From NCBI GenBank assembly GCA_012031965.1, contig JAAUSC010000022.1:1-50190 (forward strand): 50,190 nt of DNA. Direction: 5' to 3'. This document shows positions 43,690 through 50,190 of the stretch, in pieces. The notes beneath the pieces were generated by a model. The model saw nothing but the letters and a program-made list of their open reading frames with translations, was not told the DNA's origin and did no database searches. The stretch comes from Scytonema sp. RU_4_4 (GTDB lineage Bacteria > Cyanobacteriota > Cyanobacteriia > Cyanobacteriales > Nostocaceae). Position 1 is the first letter of the stretch; each line of letters starts with the position of its first letter. The translations under genes and the position numbers were made by a program.

Positions 43690-43834
43690 ACGGTTTTGTA
43701 CTAATGACTCGTCGTCAGAGCAGTGTGGCGATCTGCGCGGAGCGCAGCAGCGTTTGCGCAGCGCCCCCTTAGGGGCTAGCTATCGCCCGTATAGCCCCAG
43801 GGGTTTCCAGAAGGGAAACCCCTTCCCCGTCTCT
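43690..43834. repeat. GC-rich palindromic repeats before cpeF
   Basis: Mosaic of palindromes: CTGCGCGGAGCGCAG (43732-43746), GCGTTTGCGCAGCGC, GGGGCTAGC, and a stem AGGGGTTTCC/GGAAACCCCT (43798-43826). They fill the 182-bp gap between the coiled-coil gene and the CpeF-type gene, and may end transcription of the coiled-coil gene. Confidence 0.6.
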
Positions 43835-43835
43835 T

Positions 43836-44078
43836 TCAGAACGGTTGGGAGCTAGGGCGCGCTACGCGATCGCGGAGTTCTTGGAGTACGGCATCAATCT
43901 TGGCAAGTTCAGGCTCTAGTTGGGCGAGTGCAGTTGCCTTCATCACTTTAGCCTTTTGCGCCGTTGCCAAAGTTTCGCTCACCAACCTTTCTCGATATTC
44001 CTCAAATTCTGCTATGACCTCTGCCAGTTCTTCAGAAGAGGGCTGCTCTGTTGGCGTGTGTTCTGAAGTTTCAGTCAT
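43836..44078 (-). CDS. Small coiled-coil protein of unknown function
   Basis: 80 codons, MTETSEHTPTEQPSSEELAE. After an acidic, disordered start comes a long amphipathic helix (FEEYRERLVSETLATAQKAK, VMKATALAQLEPELAKIDAV) ending in LQELRDRVARPSSQPF. The last six codons come from the adjoining palindromic repeat (GCGCGCTACGCGATCGCGG). No family name known. It is upstream of cpeF on the same strand and divergent from the HEAT gene. Confidence 0.6.
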   Translation of the reverse strand: MTETSEHTPTEQPSSEELAEVIAEFEEYRERLVSETLATAQKAKVMKATALAQLEPELAKIDAVLQELRDRVARPSSQPF

Positions 44079-44195
44079 TTTTAGTATTTCCTAAAAGCGT
44101 ATTTATAAAAAGTCTACGCTCGATTTTCTCAGATCTCGTCACCACTAAGCAAACCTTTTTGATTACAGTGAGGTAAAGTTGTGCCAGATGCTGCT

Positions 44196-44858
44196 ATGGA
44201 TATCCACGAAATCGAAACAGATTTAAACAATCCTGATTTTCAATATCGGCTTAAAGCAATCACTGCCCTCAAAGACTATACCCCAGAAGTCGCTGTTCCT
44301 TTACTGACCAGCAAACTCCGTGATTCTGAATTTCTAGTGCGATCATTCGTCGCTATGGGGCTGGGTAAGCAGCAAACGGCTGAATCTTTCGCCGCGTTGT
44401 TGGAGTTGATGAAATTTGACAACACTCCCAACGTGCGAGCAGAGGCTGCAAATTCCCTTTCTCTGTTTGGTAAAGTCGCTGCGTCTCATCTGGTTTTGAC
44501 CTTTTTCCAAGACGAGCACTGGCTGGTGCGGCGCAGCATTCTGGCAACGCTCATTGATCTAGAGTGTCCCAACGATCTGTTTGAAGTTTGCATCGAAGCT
44601 TTAGCTGGCGAAGATTCTAGTGTACAGACCGCTGCTGTGGATGCGCTTGGTACATTCGCCTTTACCAGTCAGCAAGAGCGCGCCTTGTCTCAACTGTTGG
44701 CGTTAGTTGGTTCAGAATCGAAACAGATTCGCATACACGTTGCTCATGCGCTGAGACGGTTTGACCATCCACTCTCACATCAAGCCCTCAGGCAACTCCA
44801 GCAAGACCCAGAGCGTCAAGTCGTTGCTGCTGCATTAGAAAGCTTGCTTGAGCCGTAA
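44196..44858 (+). CDS. HEAT-repeat protein of the phycobilisome lyase-like type
   Basis: 220 codons from ATG at 44196; a GTG at 44181 is upstream in frame. HEAT repeats: DFQYRLKAITALKDYTPEVA, SEFLVRSFVAMGLGKQQTAE, PNVRAEAANSLSLFGKVAAS, HWLVRRSILATLIDLECPND, DSSVQTAAVDALGTFAF. Length and pattern fit NblB-like or CpeZ-like small proteins; CpeZ (~205 residues) assists the CpeY lyase. No more exact call is justified. It has its own promoter region, divergent from the coiled-coil gene, and ends before a hairpin at 44895. Confidence 0.7.
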   Translation: MDIHEIETDLNNPDFQYRLKAITALKDYTPEVAVPLLTSKLRDSEFLVRSFVAMGLGKQQTAESFAALLELMKFDNTPNVRAEAANSLSLFGKVAASHLVLTFFQDEHWLVRRSILATLIDLECPNDLFEVCIEALAGEDSSVQTAAVDALGTFAFTSQQERALSQLLALVGSESKQIRIHVAHALRRFDHPLSHQALRQLQQDPERQVVAAALESLLEP

Positions 44859-44894
44859 TCTTTAGTTTGATACAGTTTGATGCAAAAAGGCTCC

Positions 44895-44924
44895 CTCTCC
44901 TTGGCTGACCGTACCCAAGGAGAG
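44895..44924 (+). terminator. Hairpin after the HEAT gene
   Basis: Perfect 10-bp arms CTCTCCTTGG (44895-44904) and CCAAGGAGAG (44915-44924) with a 10-base loop, 36 bp past the stop. No U-tract, so transcript stabiliser is also possible. Confidence 0.6.
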
Positions 44925-45083
44925 CGTATGTTATCATATAAGTGCATAATTTCTTTTAATTTGCAAAATAAATTCATGCAGTCTCAAAAGCTCATTAAAA
45001 GGACTTTTGCCTAGCTATTGTCAAACCCAAAAGACAAAAACACGCTTGTTGCAGTTCTTTAGCTCATATTTTAAGAGGTATTT

Positions 45084-45284
45084 ATGTCTGACACTTCCCC
45101 CGGTCAAATGACCTGGAAACCTCCAGGTACAACAGATTGTATATTGCATCTGCGACACAATCCTTCAGAACCTTGGCGGCATTATAAGGAATTCCCAGAG
45201 TATGTTCTGCCCGATCCACCCCATTTCTCCGAGGGGTATGCCACATTTGTTGCACTCTTGAAAAAGAAGTGGCAGGCGGTTTGA
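45084..45284 (+). CDS. Small conserved-looking protein of unknown function
   Basis: 66 codons, MSDTSPGQMTWKPPGTTDCI, then LHLRHNPSEPWRHYKEFPEY, VLPDPPHFSEGYATFVALLK KKWQAV. Rich in Pro, Trp and His in the first half with a C-terminal helix. GAGG stands 6 bases upstream of the ATG. No family recognised. Not in an operon with its neighbours. Confidence 0.55.
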   Translation: MSDTSPGQMTWKPPGTTDCILHLRHNPSEPWRHYKEFPEYVLPDPPHFSEGYATFVALLKKKWQAV

Positions 45285-45413
45285 TATCCTTCAAGCAAGA
45301 CAGATGATAAACGTGTTGGTGTGAGAGCAAAAAGTTAAAGATGAGGACTGCTGTAGAAAAAATTATTGGTATTTTGGTGAGTTTTGTATCCCAGTAAAAA
45401 TAATAATATCCCC

Positions 45414-46052
45414 TTAATGACTAACACTTTTTCCCAATTGTCCCAAGCGCTTTAAAATACTGAGAACTGAGTATAATTCGTTTCCTGGATTGAAGATGTA
45501 GAACAACTGAGATAATGCATACTTTGGCATTTCTTGCTTAATTAATTTCACAAACAAGAAGCTACCGCCATTGGTGATTAATCCGTATACTGGCTTCTCA
45601 GGATGAGAAATCGCCAACAAGTAGGATAAAAGCTGCGGTTTGCCTACCTCTACAGAAAAAGCCGCTTGCTTGGATTCGATGACGACTACTGCTAGCTGTT
45701 CAAATAAAACTAAGACATCAATATTACCTTTGACTGTTACACCTTCATCCTCAATGGAAATTTGCACAGACTTTTCAGATTTGATGTGAAATGGAGACAA
45801 ATAAAAGTCGGCTAAATCCAAGAGTGGAGATAACACCACCATCTTGACGGTGTTTTCGAGTAAAGGAGGATACTTGAGTAAATTTGAGTAACTTGCCTTA
45901 ACTCGGTCGAGTCGCTGCTTTTCTGCGTCTGTAATTTCTGGTAAATTATCTTGCCATTCCCGAAAAAATTGCTCATTCTCAACCAATTGAAGTCCAAAAT
46001 TGGTCTCTAATTCTAGAAGGGTAATATCTTTGGCTTGTATTGTTTGTACCAT
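45414..46052 (-). CDS. Restriction endonuclease-like protein (PD-(D/E)XK)
   Basis: 212 codons. The core NIDVLVLFEQLAVVVIESKQA, with Asp before and Glu-x-Lys after, is the PD-(D/E)XK nuclease motif; the rest (LLKYPPLLENTVKMVVLSPL LDLADF, YGLITNGGSFLFVKL) matches the free-standing cyanobacterial 'type I restriction subunit R-like' family. No methyltransferase or specificity gene is nearby, so it is not a complete restriction system. Confidence 0.75.
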   Translation of the reverse strand: MVQTIQAKDITLLELETNFGLQLVENEQFFREWQDNLPEITDAEKQRLDRVKASYSNLLKYPPLLENTVKMVVLSPLLDLADFYLSPFHIKSEKSVQISIEDEGVTVKGNIDVLVLFEQLAVVVIESKQAAFSVEVGKPQLLSYLLAISHPEKPVYGLITNGGSFLFVKLIKQEMPKYALSQLFYIFNPGNELYSVLSILKRLGQLGKSVSH

Positions 46053-46111
46053 AATCTCATTTGTTCAGTCATGAGTTTTGACATCCTCCCACCGCTGACA
46101 GCCGTACAGGT

Positions 46112-46630
46112 TCAGCGGGAGATATTCGCGAGGTAATTGACTAAATCGCTTGGATTAGAGAAATCCAATAGCGCCTCAGCTAACTCCTCTAGTTGAGTAA
46201 TGGATAAAGTGCGAATCTGCTGTTGTATCTCCGGCTCAATTGCACCAAACCGACGTGTCAAAAGACGCAAAATCAGTTCCAGCGCCTCCTGTTTCTTTTC
46301 TCGTTCTTCTCCCTGTTGCAATCCCTTTTGCAAAATGTCTTGGTAAATCACAGATTCCTTCATAACTTCCTCTCTAAATAGCTGTCTCACCAAATTTTTT
46401 GGAAACCTCAAACCAGCTAAAACCTGTACGCAAGCTGATATATTCTGCCGTTCATCCCTTTCCTCAATCATATCGACAGCAGTGGCGACTTGTTCTAATA
46501 AGTCTTGGGGTGAGTCGGTTCTCGCTAATGTCGCCAGTGGTAGAAGTGCGGGGTTAGTCAACAGCGGTGTTGGATCTTCCTCCCATAGACGAATGACTCG
46601 ATACTCGTGTCTGGTTTTCTTATCTATATA
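46112..46630 (-). pseudogene. 5'-truncated Rpn-family nuclease/DUF4351 gene
   Basis: The frame is open from a TGA at about 46639, upstream of the first ATG (46561), through KKTRHEYRVIRLWEEDPTPL LTNPALLPLATLA, which is the middle of an Rpn/PDDEXK-type protein, to a DUF4351-like end (QEALELILRLLTRRFGAIEP EIQQQIRTLSITQLEELAEA LLDF). The N-terminal ~130 residues, which hold the nuclease motif, are missing. Just beyond lies ACTGATAACTGATAACTGAT, a heptamer run near 46650-46670 that may mark the break. Confidence 0.65.
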
Positions 46631-46949
46631 TTGAGTATGAAATCAGTACACACTGATAACTGATAACTGATAAGGGTAGTTTTCTGCAAGGTATCGGCAG
46701 GTGTTGTCGTAACTCAAGGGGAAATCGCCTACTCAAAAATCTAGATTTTATGCTATTCTATAAATAATGGAAAAGGTGTGCGCAGATAAACTCAGCTTCA
46801 TAACAGCGCAATTGGTCGTAAAAGACCCTCACGAGTATTTACCCCCTTCGTGCCAAAAGATTAGAGATTTTAAAACCGCAGAGGCGCTCCAGAAGGCAGA
46901 GAAAATACACTTCGCTTGATAGGTAATCTTACACCGGAAAGCGAGTAAG
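46631..46949. other. Gene-poor stretch with one weak 50-codon frame
   Basis: A plus-strand frame at 46767-46919 (MEKVCADKLSFITAQLVVKD...) lacks a ribosome binding site and recognisable family and may be chance or a relic. Nothing else is visible. Confidence 0.3.
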
Positions 46950-47164
46950 ACTCGGCGACGAGTGTTTAGAACTCGACGACGAGTGTTTAGGACTCAACGA
47001 CGAGTGTTTGATACTCGACGACGAGGGGAGCATCCCAATTTTGCAAAAACGTGTTTGTCCGCTGCGCTAACGCTGCGGACAATTCATAAGCTGGGTTTGA
47101 TGTAACTTACACATTTGGGATGCTCCCACGACGAGTGTTTAGGACTCGGCGACGAGTGTTTATA
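46950..47164. repeat. Tandem repeat with a 21-bp unit, five copies, split by a MITE
   Basis: Unit ACTCGGCGACGAG followed by TGTTTAGG. Copies start at 46950, 46971, 46992, 47013 (split) and 47144. The fourth copy is interrupted after ACTCGACGACGAG by 102 bp of foreign DNA and resumes after an 8-bp duplication. Without the insertion the copies would be contiguous, so the array predates the insertion. Confidence 0.9.
47026..47127. mobile_element. 102-bp MITE inserted in the tandem repeat
   Basis: Perfect 13-bp terminal inverted repeats GGGAGCATCCCAA (47026-47038) and its complement (47115-47127), flanked on both sides by ACGACGAG (47018-47025 and 47128-47135), an 8-bp target duplication. The inside has a palindrome GTCCGC...GCGGAC with CTAA at the centre (about 47055-47080). 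No coding capacity. The transposase that moved it is not identified. Confidence 0.85.
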
Positions 47165-47256
47165 CCCTACCGATTTAACCCAATCGGTAGGGTATCTCCC
47201 AATGATAGTCAGATAGTGATACAAGGTTTCCAACTAATCCGATTTAACCCAATCGG
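47162..47256. repeat. Two copies of a CCGATT palindrome
   Basis: Copy 1 at 47162-47195 has perfect 14-bp arms (ATACCCTACCGATT and complement) and loop TAACCC. Copy 2 at 47239-47256 has the same core CCGATTTAACCCAATCGG with shorter arms, followed by TAGGGGG. The shared loop shows common origin; stable RNA hairpins or protein sites are possible. Confidence 0.75.
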
Positions 47257-47301
47257 TAGGGGGAGTTCGTCTAGCAGCCCTTGTCCAGTAAGGATTTCAG
47301 C

Positions 47302-47445
47302 CGCCAAATCGACACCACTCTAAAAAACATTATATATGTTGTGTAAAATTGAGCAACACACATACCTCAAACCCTTGCCCTACAAGCAATCGACACCACT
47401 CAACGAAAAATATAGGGTTTCGGCGATTTGGCGAGTGGTGTCGAT
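47302..47445. repeat. Intergenic element bounded by ATCGACACCACTC repeats
   Basis: ATCGACACCACTC occurs at 47308-47320 and 47389-47401 and inverted at 47433-47445. CGCCAAATCG (47302-47311) also recurs inverted at 47424-47433, so the two outer ends form a permuted inverted repeat about 140 bp apart. Between them are GTTGTGTAAAATTGAGCAAC-like inverted motifs. Possibly a small mobile element remnant. Confidence 0.5.
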
Positions 47446-47481
47446 GCACCATCTAAAAATCACCCCTAATCTTCAACAAAC

Positions 47482-48390
47482 CTAGATAACATAATACTTT
47501 GGCGGTGGTTGGGGAGACTCACCACCAATTGTTAAGAGATTAGCTAAACTTTGACGCGTTGTTTTGCGAGTAAAAGAATTCCAAGCGTCCAATTCTGAAG
47601 CAGGACGACTAAGTAACATAGCTCTTATGACCTCACTAAGTCCCTGAACAAGAGTAAAATCTGCCCCAGCAATACTTTGAAGGTACTCGATTTCTACACC
47701 ACTAAAGTCAGCAGCTCGCAAATCTGCTCCTTGTAAATCGACATTATTCAGCCGCGCATTTCGTAAGTAAGCTCCGGTCAAATACGCCAGCCGTAAATCT
47801 GCACCACTCAGGCGTGCATTTTGTAAATTTGCTCCAGTTAAATCTGCGCCACAAAGGTATGCTCCCAGTAAATTTGCACCTTGTAAATCGGCATCTCTTA
47901 AATTAGCAGTGTTGAGATGGGCACCGCTAAGATTGGCACCAGGACCAATTGCACCAGAAGTTTTGTAAGCAAATCCTTCAGCCCAAATCGTCTGTTGGTC
48001 ATATCGAGCGGCTTGTAGCTTAGCTCCTTCCAAATTCGCTCCACCCAGATTTGCCTTCTGAAGATATGCGCGGTGCAAAAAGGCTCCTTGCAAGTTTGCA
48101 TTCCTCAAATCAGCTTCCTGCAAGTCAACCTTACGCAGATCCGCACCACTGAGATCTGTTTCACAAAGTATTGCCCCACTCAGGTTGGCTCCAATCAGAT
48201 TTGCTTGGCGCAGGTTTGCTCGTTGCAAATCGAGTCCTCTGAGATCGAACTGAGACAATTCTTCATGATTGAGAGCCTCTCCTGCTTTGAGTGCTGTCAA
48301 AAGGTTTGGTGGAAGGTTGGGGAGTCTGGGAGGATTGATGAACTCACTCTGAATTTCTGTTAAAGAATTATCCACTCCATTGACCTCCAT
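47482..48390 (-). CDS. Pentapeptide-repeat protein
   Basis: 302 codons. N-terminal ~45 residues are non-repetitive (PPNLLTALKAGEALNHEELS), then about 30 A(D/N)LxX pentapeptides (GADLRKVDLQEADLRNANLQ, GANLLGAYLCGADLTGANLQ) forming a right-handed quadrilateral beta-helix, with one break at residues ~128-150 (AARYDQQTIWAEGFAYKTSG). The C-terminus (DAWNSFTRKTTRQSLANLLT) is shared by many cyanobacterial members. No signal peptide. Function unknown. Confidence 0.9.
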   Translation of the reverse strand: MEVNGVDNSLTEIQSEFINPPRLPNLPPNLLTALKAGEALNHEELSQFDLRGLDLQRANLRQANLIGANLSGAILCETDLSGADLRKVDLQEADLRNANLQGAFLHRAYLQKANLGGANLEGAKLQAARYDQQTIWAEGFAYKTSGAIGPGANLSGAHLNTANLRDADLQGANLLGAYLCGADLTGANLQNARLSGADLRLAYLTGAYLRNARLNNVDLQGADLRAADFSGVEIEYLQSIAGADFTLVQGLSEVIRAMLLSRPASELDAWNSFTRKTTRQSLANLLTIGGESPQPPPKYYVI

Positions 48391-48552
48391 TTGGTGCTAC
48401 TTAAAACCTAGACGACCTAGTAAATAATACTTAATAAATAATACCTAATAAATAATTGAGATTTTGATTGATACTTCAACAGTGTACAATGTGGGGCATC
48501 AGATAAATTCTTGTTGCTCCCTTGTAGGCTTTTGCTGCTGTTGAGGTTAGAA

Positions 48553-49143
48553 ATGCGCCTGATTCCACCTATGACTATGATGGATTTCTTTTGTAAGAGT
48601 CAAGGCACGTGGTTTACCCAACGGACAGTCCACCATTTTGACTTGGCGGCGGATCAGTCTGGGGAGTCAAATTTGATTGTTCAAGTTGTTGAACGAGAAG
48701 ATCCAAGAGTGAAAGCGATTTGTGAGCAACAAGGAATTGATCCTGCCAAAGCAATGGGAGGAGGCAGTTTTATGTGGCAGGAAAACCAAGACGCTCGCGA
48801 ACCTAATCCAGATCAGGCGGCGGTGCTCGTTGATGTGCCCGATGATGAAAGTCTGTTGTCTGGAAAACTCATTCGCGATCGCGGTTATGTGGAAAAAATG
48901 CCCGTCGTGAGTCGGTACTGGTTTGGTAAAGACGGTATTTTGACAATCGACACAGAATATGACACCAACCAGGGACAAGAACGGTGCTGGTTTATTACTG
49001 ATGACTTTCGTGTGCGTGTTAGCACGGTGCGGACGATGAATGGCGTATATATGATGACCTATTGTTCAGAACGCCGTTGCGTATCAGAGGCAAGGTTAGA
49101 GCAACTGATTCAGCAGAATTTGGCAAGAGCATCAGGAAATTAG
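48553..49143 (+). CDS. CpcS/CpeS-family phycobilin lyase (CpeU-like)
   Basis: 196 codons from ATG at 48553, with GAGG 7 bases upstream; the frame is open from TTG 48511 but that part is hydrophobic noise. Family signature: MMDFFCKSQGTWFTQRTVHH FDLAADQ, GGGSFMWQENQDAREPNPDQ, GYVEKMPVVSRYWFGKDGIL, RCWFITDDFRVRVSTVRTMN GVYMMTY. It is clearly different from the cpeS product at 26104-26661, so this organism has at least two members; CpeU or CpcS-type function cannot be told apart. Located 133 bp upstream of pebA, divergent from the pentapeptide gene. Confidence 0.82.
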   Translation: MRLIPPMTMMDFFCKSQGTWFTQRTVHHFDLAADQSGESNLIVQVVEREDPRVKAICEQQGIDPAKAMGGGSFMWQENQDAREPNPDQAAVLVDVPDDESLLSGKLIRDRGYVEKMPVVSRYWFGKDGILTIDTEYDTNQGQERCWFITDDFRVRVSTVRTMNGVYMMTYCSERRCVSEARLEQLIQQNLARASGN

Positions 49144-49148
49144 GACGT

Positions 49149-49174
49149 ATAGAAAAGTGAGGGCGCTTTTCTAT
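49149..49174 (+). terminator. Hairpin between the lyase and pebA
   Basis: Perfect 9-bp arms ATAGAAAAG (49149-49157) and CTTTTCTAT (49166-49174), five bases past the lyase stop. With the T-rich context it looks like a terminator, implying pebA has its own promoter. Confidence 0.55.
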
Positions 49175-49275
49175 TCTTGTCTTTTAAAAATTATTGCATC
49201 TTCCTTAATAAATGTGACAAGGACTCTCAGAATCCTCTATTGTCGAGGAAGTCTTATAAATATGGATTAATCTCA

Positions 49276-50007
49276 ATGTACAAGCCCTTTGTAAAACATC
49301 TCGAAAATGAACTGTTTAACAGATTCAATTTACAAAATCGGGCAATCCCTACTGGGTTAGAGTTGAAAGTCAGCGATCGCGGCAGAAATCCAGCAACCAT
49401 TCAAAGCTGGTGCTATCAGTGCCCAGAGTTACGCAAAATTCGCTACACTTACATAGACGCGGGCGAGAGCGCCCAAATTCTCAACAGCGTCATTTATCCT
49501 AGCCATCACTACGATTTACCCTTGCTAGGCGTAGACTTTCTCTCATTTGGCAAAGTCAAAAATTTGGTTGTGCTTGACTTCCAGCCTCTGTTCCAAGATG
49601 AAGCTTATCAGTGCAAGTACATTGATCCACTGAAATCACTACACGCTAAATATCCAGATTTGGCACAAAACTTGGAGATGAAGTTTTATGATGCCAATCA
49701 GTATTTCTCCAAGTACCTGCTGTTTGCCAAGACAGATGCTGAAACTGTCGCAACCCGTTTATTTGAAGCGTTCAAGGACTACTTGAATCTGTACTGGCAA
49801 ATGCTCGATGAGGCAGAACCTCTACAAGACCCAGAAGATATTGCGCGAATTGTTAAAGCACAAAAAGACTACGATCAATACAGTGCTGATCGCGATCCAG
49901 CATCAGGTTTATTCAGCAGTTACTTCGGTCATGAGTGGGCAGAACGCTTCCTCTACGAGTTTTTGTTTGAAGATGCAGTTCCATTAGCAGCTAGTACCAA
50001 AAAGTAG
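49276..50007 (+). CDS. pebA: 15,16-dihydrobiliverdin:ferredoxin oxidoreductase PebA
   Basis: 243 codons from ATG at 49276 (MYKPFVKHLENELF); the open frame upstream starts with TTG and is unlikely. Ferredoxin-dependent bilin reductase: GLELKVSDRGRNPATIQSW, YIDAGESAQILNSVIYPSHH YDLPLLGVDFLSFG (with the conserved Asp), LVVLDFQPLFQDEAYQCKY, KFYDANQYFSKYLLFAKTDA and the C-terminal YDQYSADRDPASGLFSSYFG HEWAERFLYEFLFED. It reduces biliverdin to 15,16-dihydrobiliverdin, which PebB turns into phycoerythrobilin. The IQSW and DANQYFS... blocks point to PebA rather than PebB. pebB is expected downstream but is not in the window. Confidence 0.9.
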   Translation: MYKPFVKHLENELFNRFNLQNRAIPTGLELKVSDRGRNPATIQSWCYQCPELRKIRYTYIDAGESAQILNSVIYPSHHYDLPLLGVDFLSFGKVKNLVVLDFQPLFQDEAYQCKYIDPLKSLHAKYPDLAQNLEMKFYDANQYFSKYLLFAKTDAETVATRLFEAFKDYLNLYWQMLDEAEPLQDPEDIARIVKAQKDYDQYSADRDPASGLFSSYFGHEWAERFLYEFLFEDAVPLAASTKK

Positions 50008-50068
50008 TTAAGGGTGAGAAACTGTATCGTAAAAGCTGTACACATCTGTACAAGTCTAGTCATTTTGT

Positions 50069-50094
50069 ATAGGTACTGCTTTTGCAGTACCTAT
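50069..50094 (+). terminator. Hairpin downstream of pebA
   Basis: Perfect 11-bp arms ATAGGTACTGC (50069-50079) and its complement (50084-50094), loop TTTT, 62 bp past the pebA stop. No strong U-tract. If this ends transcription, pebB is not co-transcribed directly; if it is read through, a pebAB operon remains possible. Confidence 0.5.
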
Positions 50095-50190
50095 CAATTT
50101 CGGCATATTCTGCCAAACCCTTTCGGGTAAAGTTTACCTCGACAATGATTTAAGAGCTTGTTATGAAGGTAGCACTACAGCTATAAACCT

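Noticed and set aside
45414-46052. Considered as part of a restriction-modification system
   Set aside because: No methyltransferase or specificity subunit is adjacent; the nearest methyltransferase (39650-40843) is not of the DNA type by its motifs.
46767-46919. 50-codon plus-strand frame
   Set aside because: No ribosome binding site or family; mentioned only as a weak possibility in the gene-poor stretch.
46950-47164. 21-bp repeats considered as a CRISPR array
   Set aside because: Units abut each other with no unique spacers; the only interruption is a MITE with inverted ends.

Overview
The window comes from a filamentous, phycoerythrin-making cyanobacterium of the Nostocales type (Scytonema/Tolypothrix/Calothrix-like); the species cannot be told from this sequence. 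The evidence is a complete phycoerythrin linker/lyase/activator operon in the order cpeC-cpeD-cpeE-cpeS-cpeT-cpeR (29872 down to 24909), three more phycobilin genes (a CpeF-type lyase, a CpeS/CpeU-type lyase and pebA), frequent GCGATCGC octamers, TTAGTTA-type heptamer repeats, and cyanobacterial families such as DUF928, DUF1822, DUF3598, DUF4278, Uma2 and CHAT. No tRNA, rRNA or CRISPR array was seen.

Layout. 0.5-4.6 kb: a wrecked giant Ser/Thr kinase-ATPase-GAF-PAS-histidine kinase gene with at least three single-base shifts, two internal deletions and a lost ATPase end. 5.1-7.2 kb: a decayed insertion sequence with a second, unrelated transposase relic nested inside it. 7.3-20.2 kb: a cell-surface/protease module: DUF928 secreted protein, secreted TPR-CHAT protein, a HigB/HigA toxin-antitoxin pair, a filamentous-haemagglutinin-type secreted protein, a CHAT-CHASE2 membrane protein, a DUF1822 protein and an alternative sigma factor. 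20.6-24.5 kb: a 21-bp minisatellite, a small helical protein and the three-gene proton-translocating transhydrogenase pnt operon. 24.9-29.9 kb: cpeCDESTR. 30.3-33.9 kb: a TnpB element, a frameshifted small ORF, an ankyrin/unknown gene pair and transposase remnants. 33.9-38.5 kb: an intact SDR oxidoreductase with two tiny upstream genes, then a run of truncated genes joined head to tail on one strand (SDR piece, ALDH C-half, condensation-domain N-half, another SDR piece, a two-piece AraC chimera). 38.5-41.7 kb: AraC regulator, methyltransferase, Uma2 nuclease. 41.7-44.9 kb: a second phycobilisome cluster (phycobiliprotein-like globin, internally deleted DUF3598 gene, CpeF-type lyase, coiled-coil protein, HEAT protein). 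45-47.5 kb: small genes and a repeat-rich intergenic stretch with a 102-bp MITE whose empty site can be rebuilt. 47.5-50 kb: pentapeptide-repeat protein, CpeS/CpeU-type lyase and pebA.

How the genes work together. PebA makes 15,16-dihydrobiliverdin on the route to phycoerythrobilin. CpeS, CpeT, CpeF and the second CpeS-family protein are predicted to attach that pigment to phycoerythrin subunits. CpeC, CpeD and CpeE link phycoerythrin hexamers into rods, and CpeR activates the cpeBA genes, which lie outside the window. The sigma factor/DUF1822/CHASE2-CHAT/haemagglutinin/TPR-CHAT/DUF928 set is the best candidate here for an undescribed system: a dedicated sigma factor beside envelope sensors and caspase-like CHAT domains plus secreted surface proteins. 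Everything about its joint function is inference from gene order.
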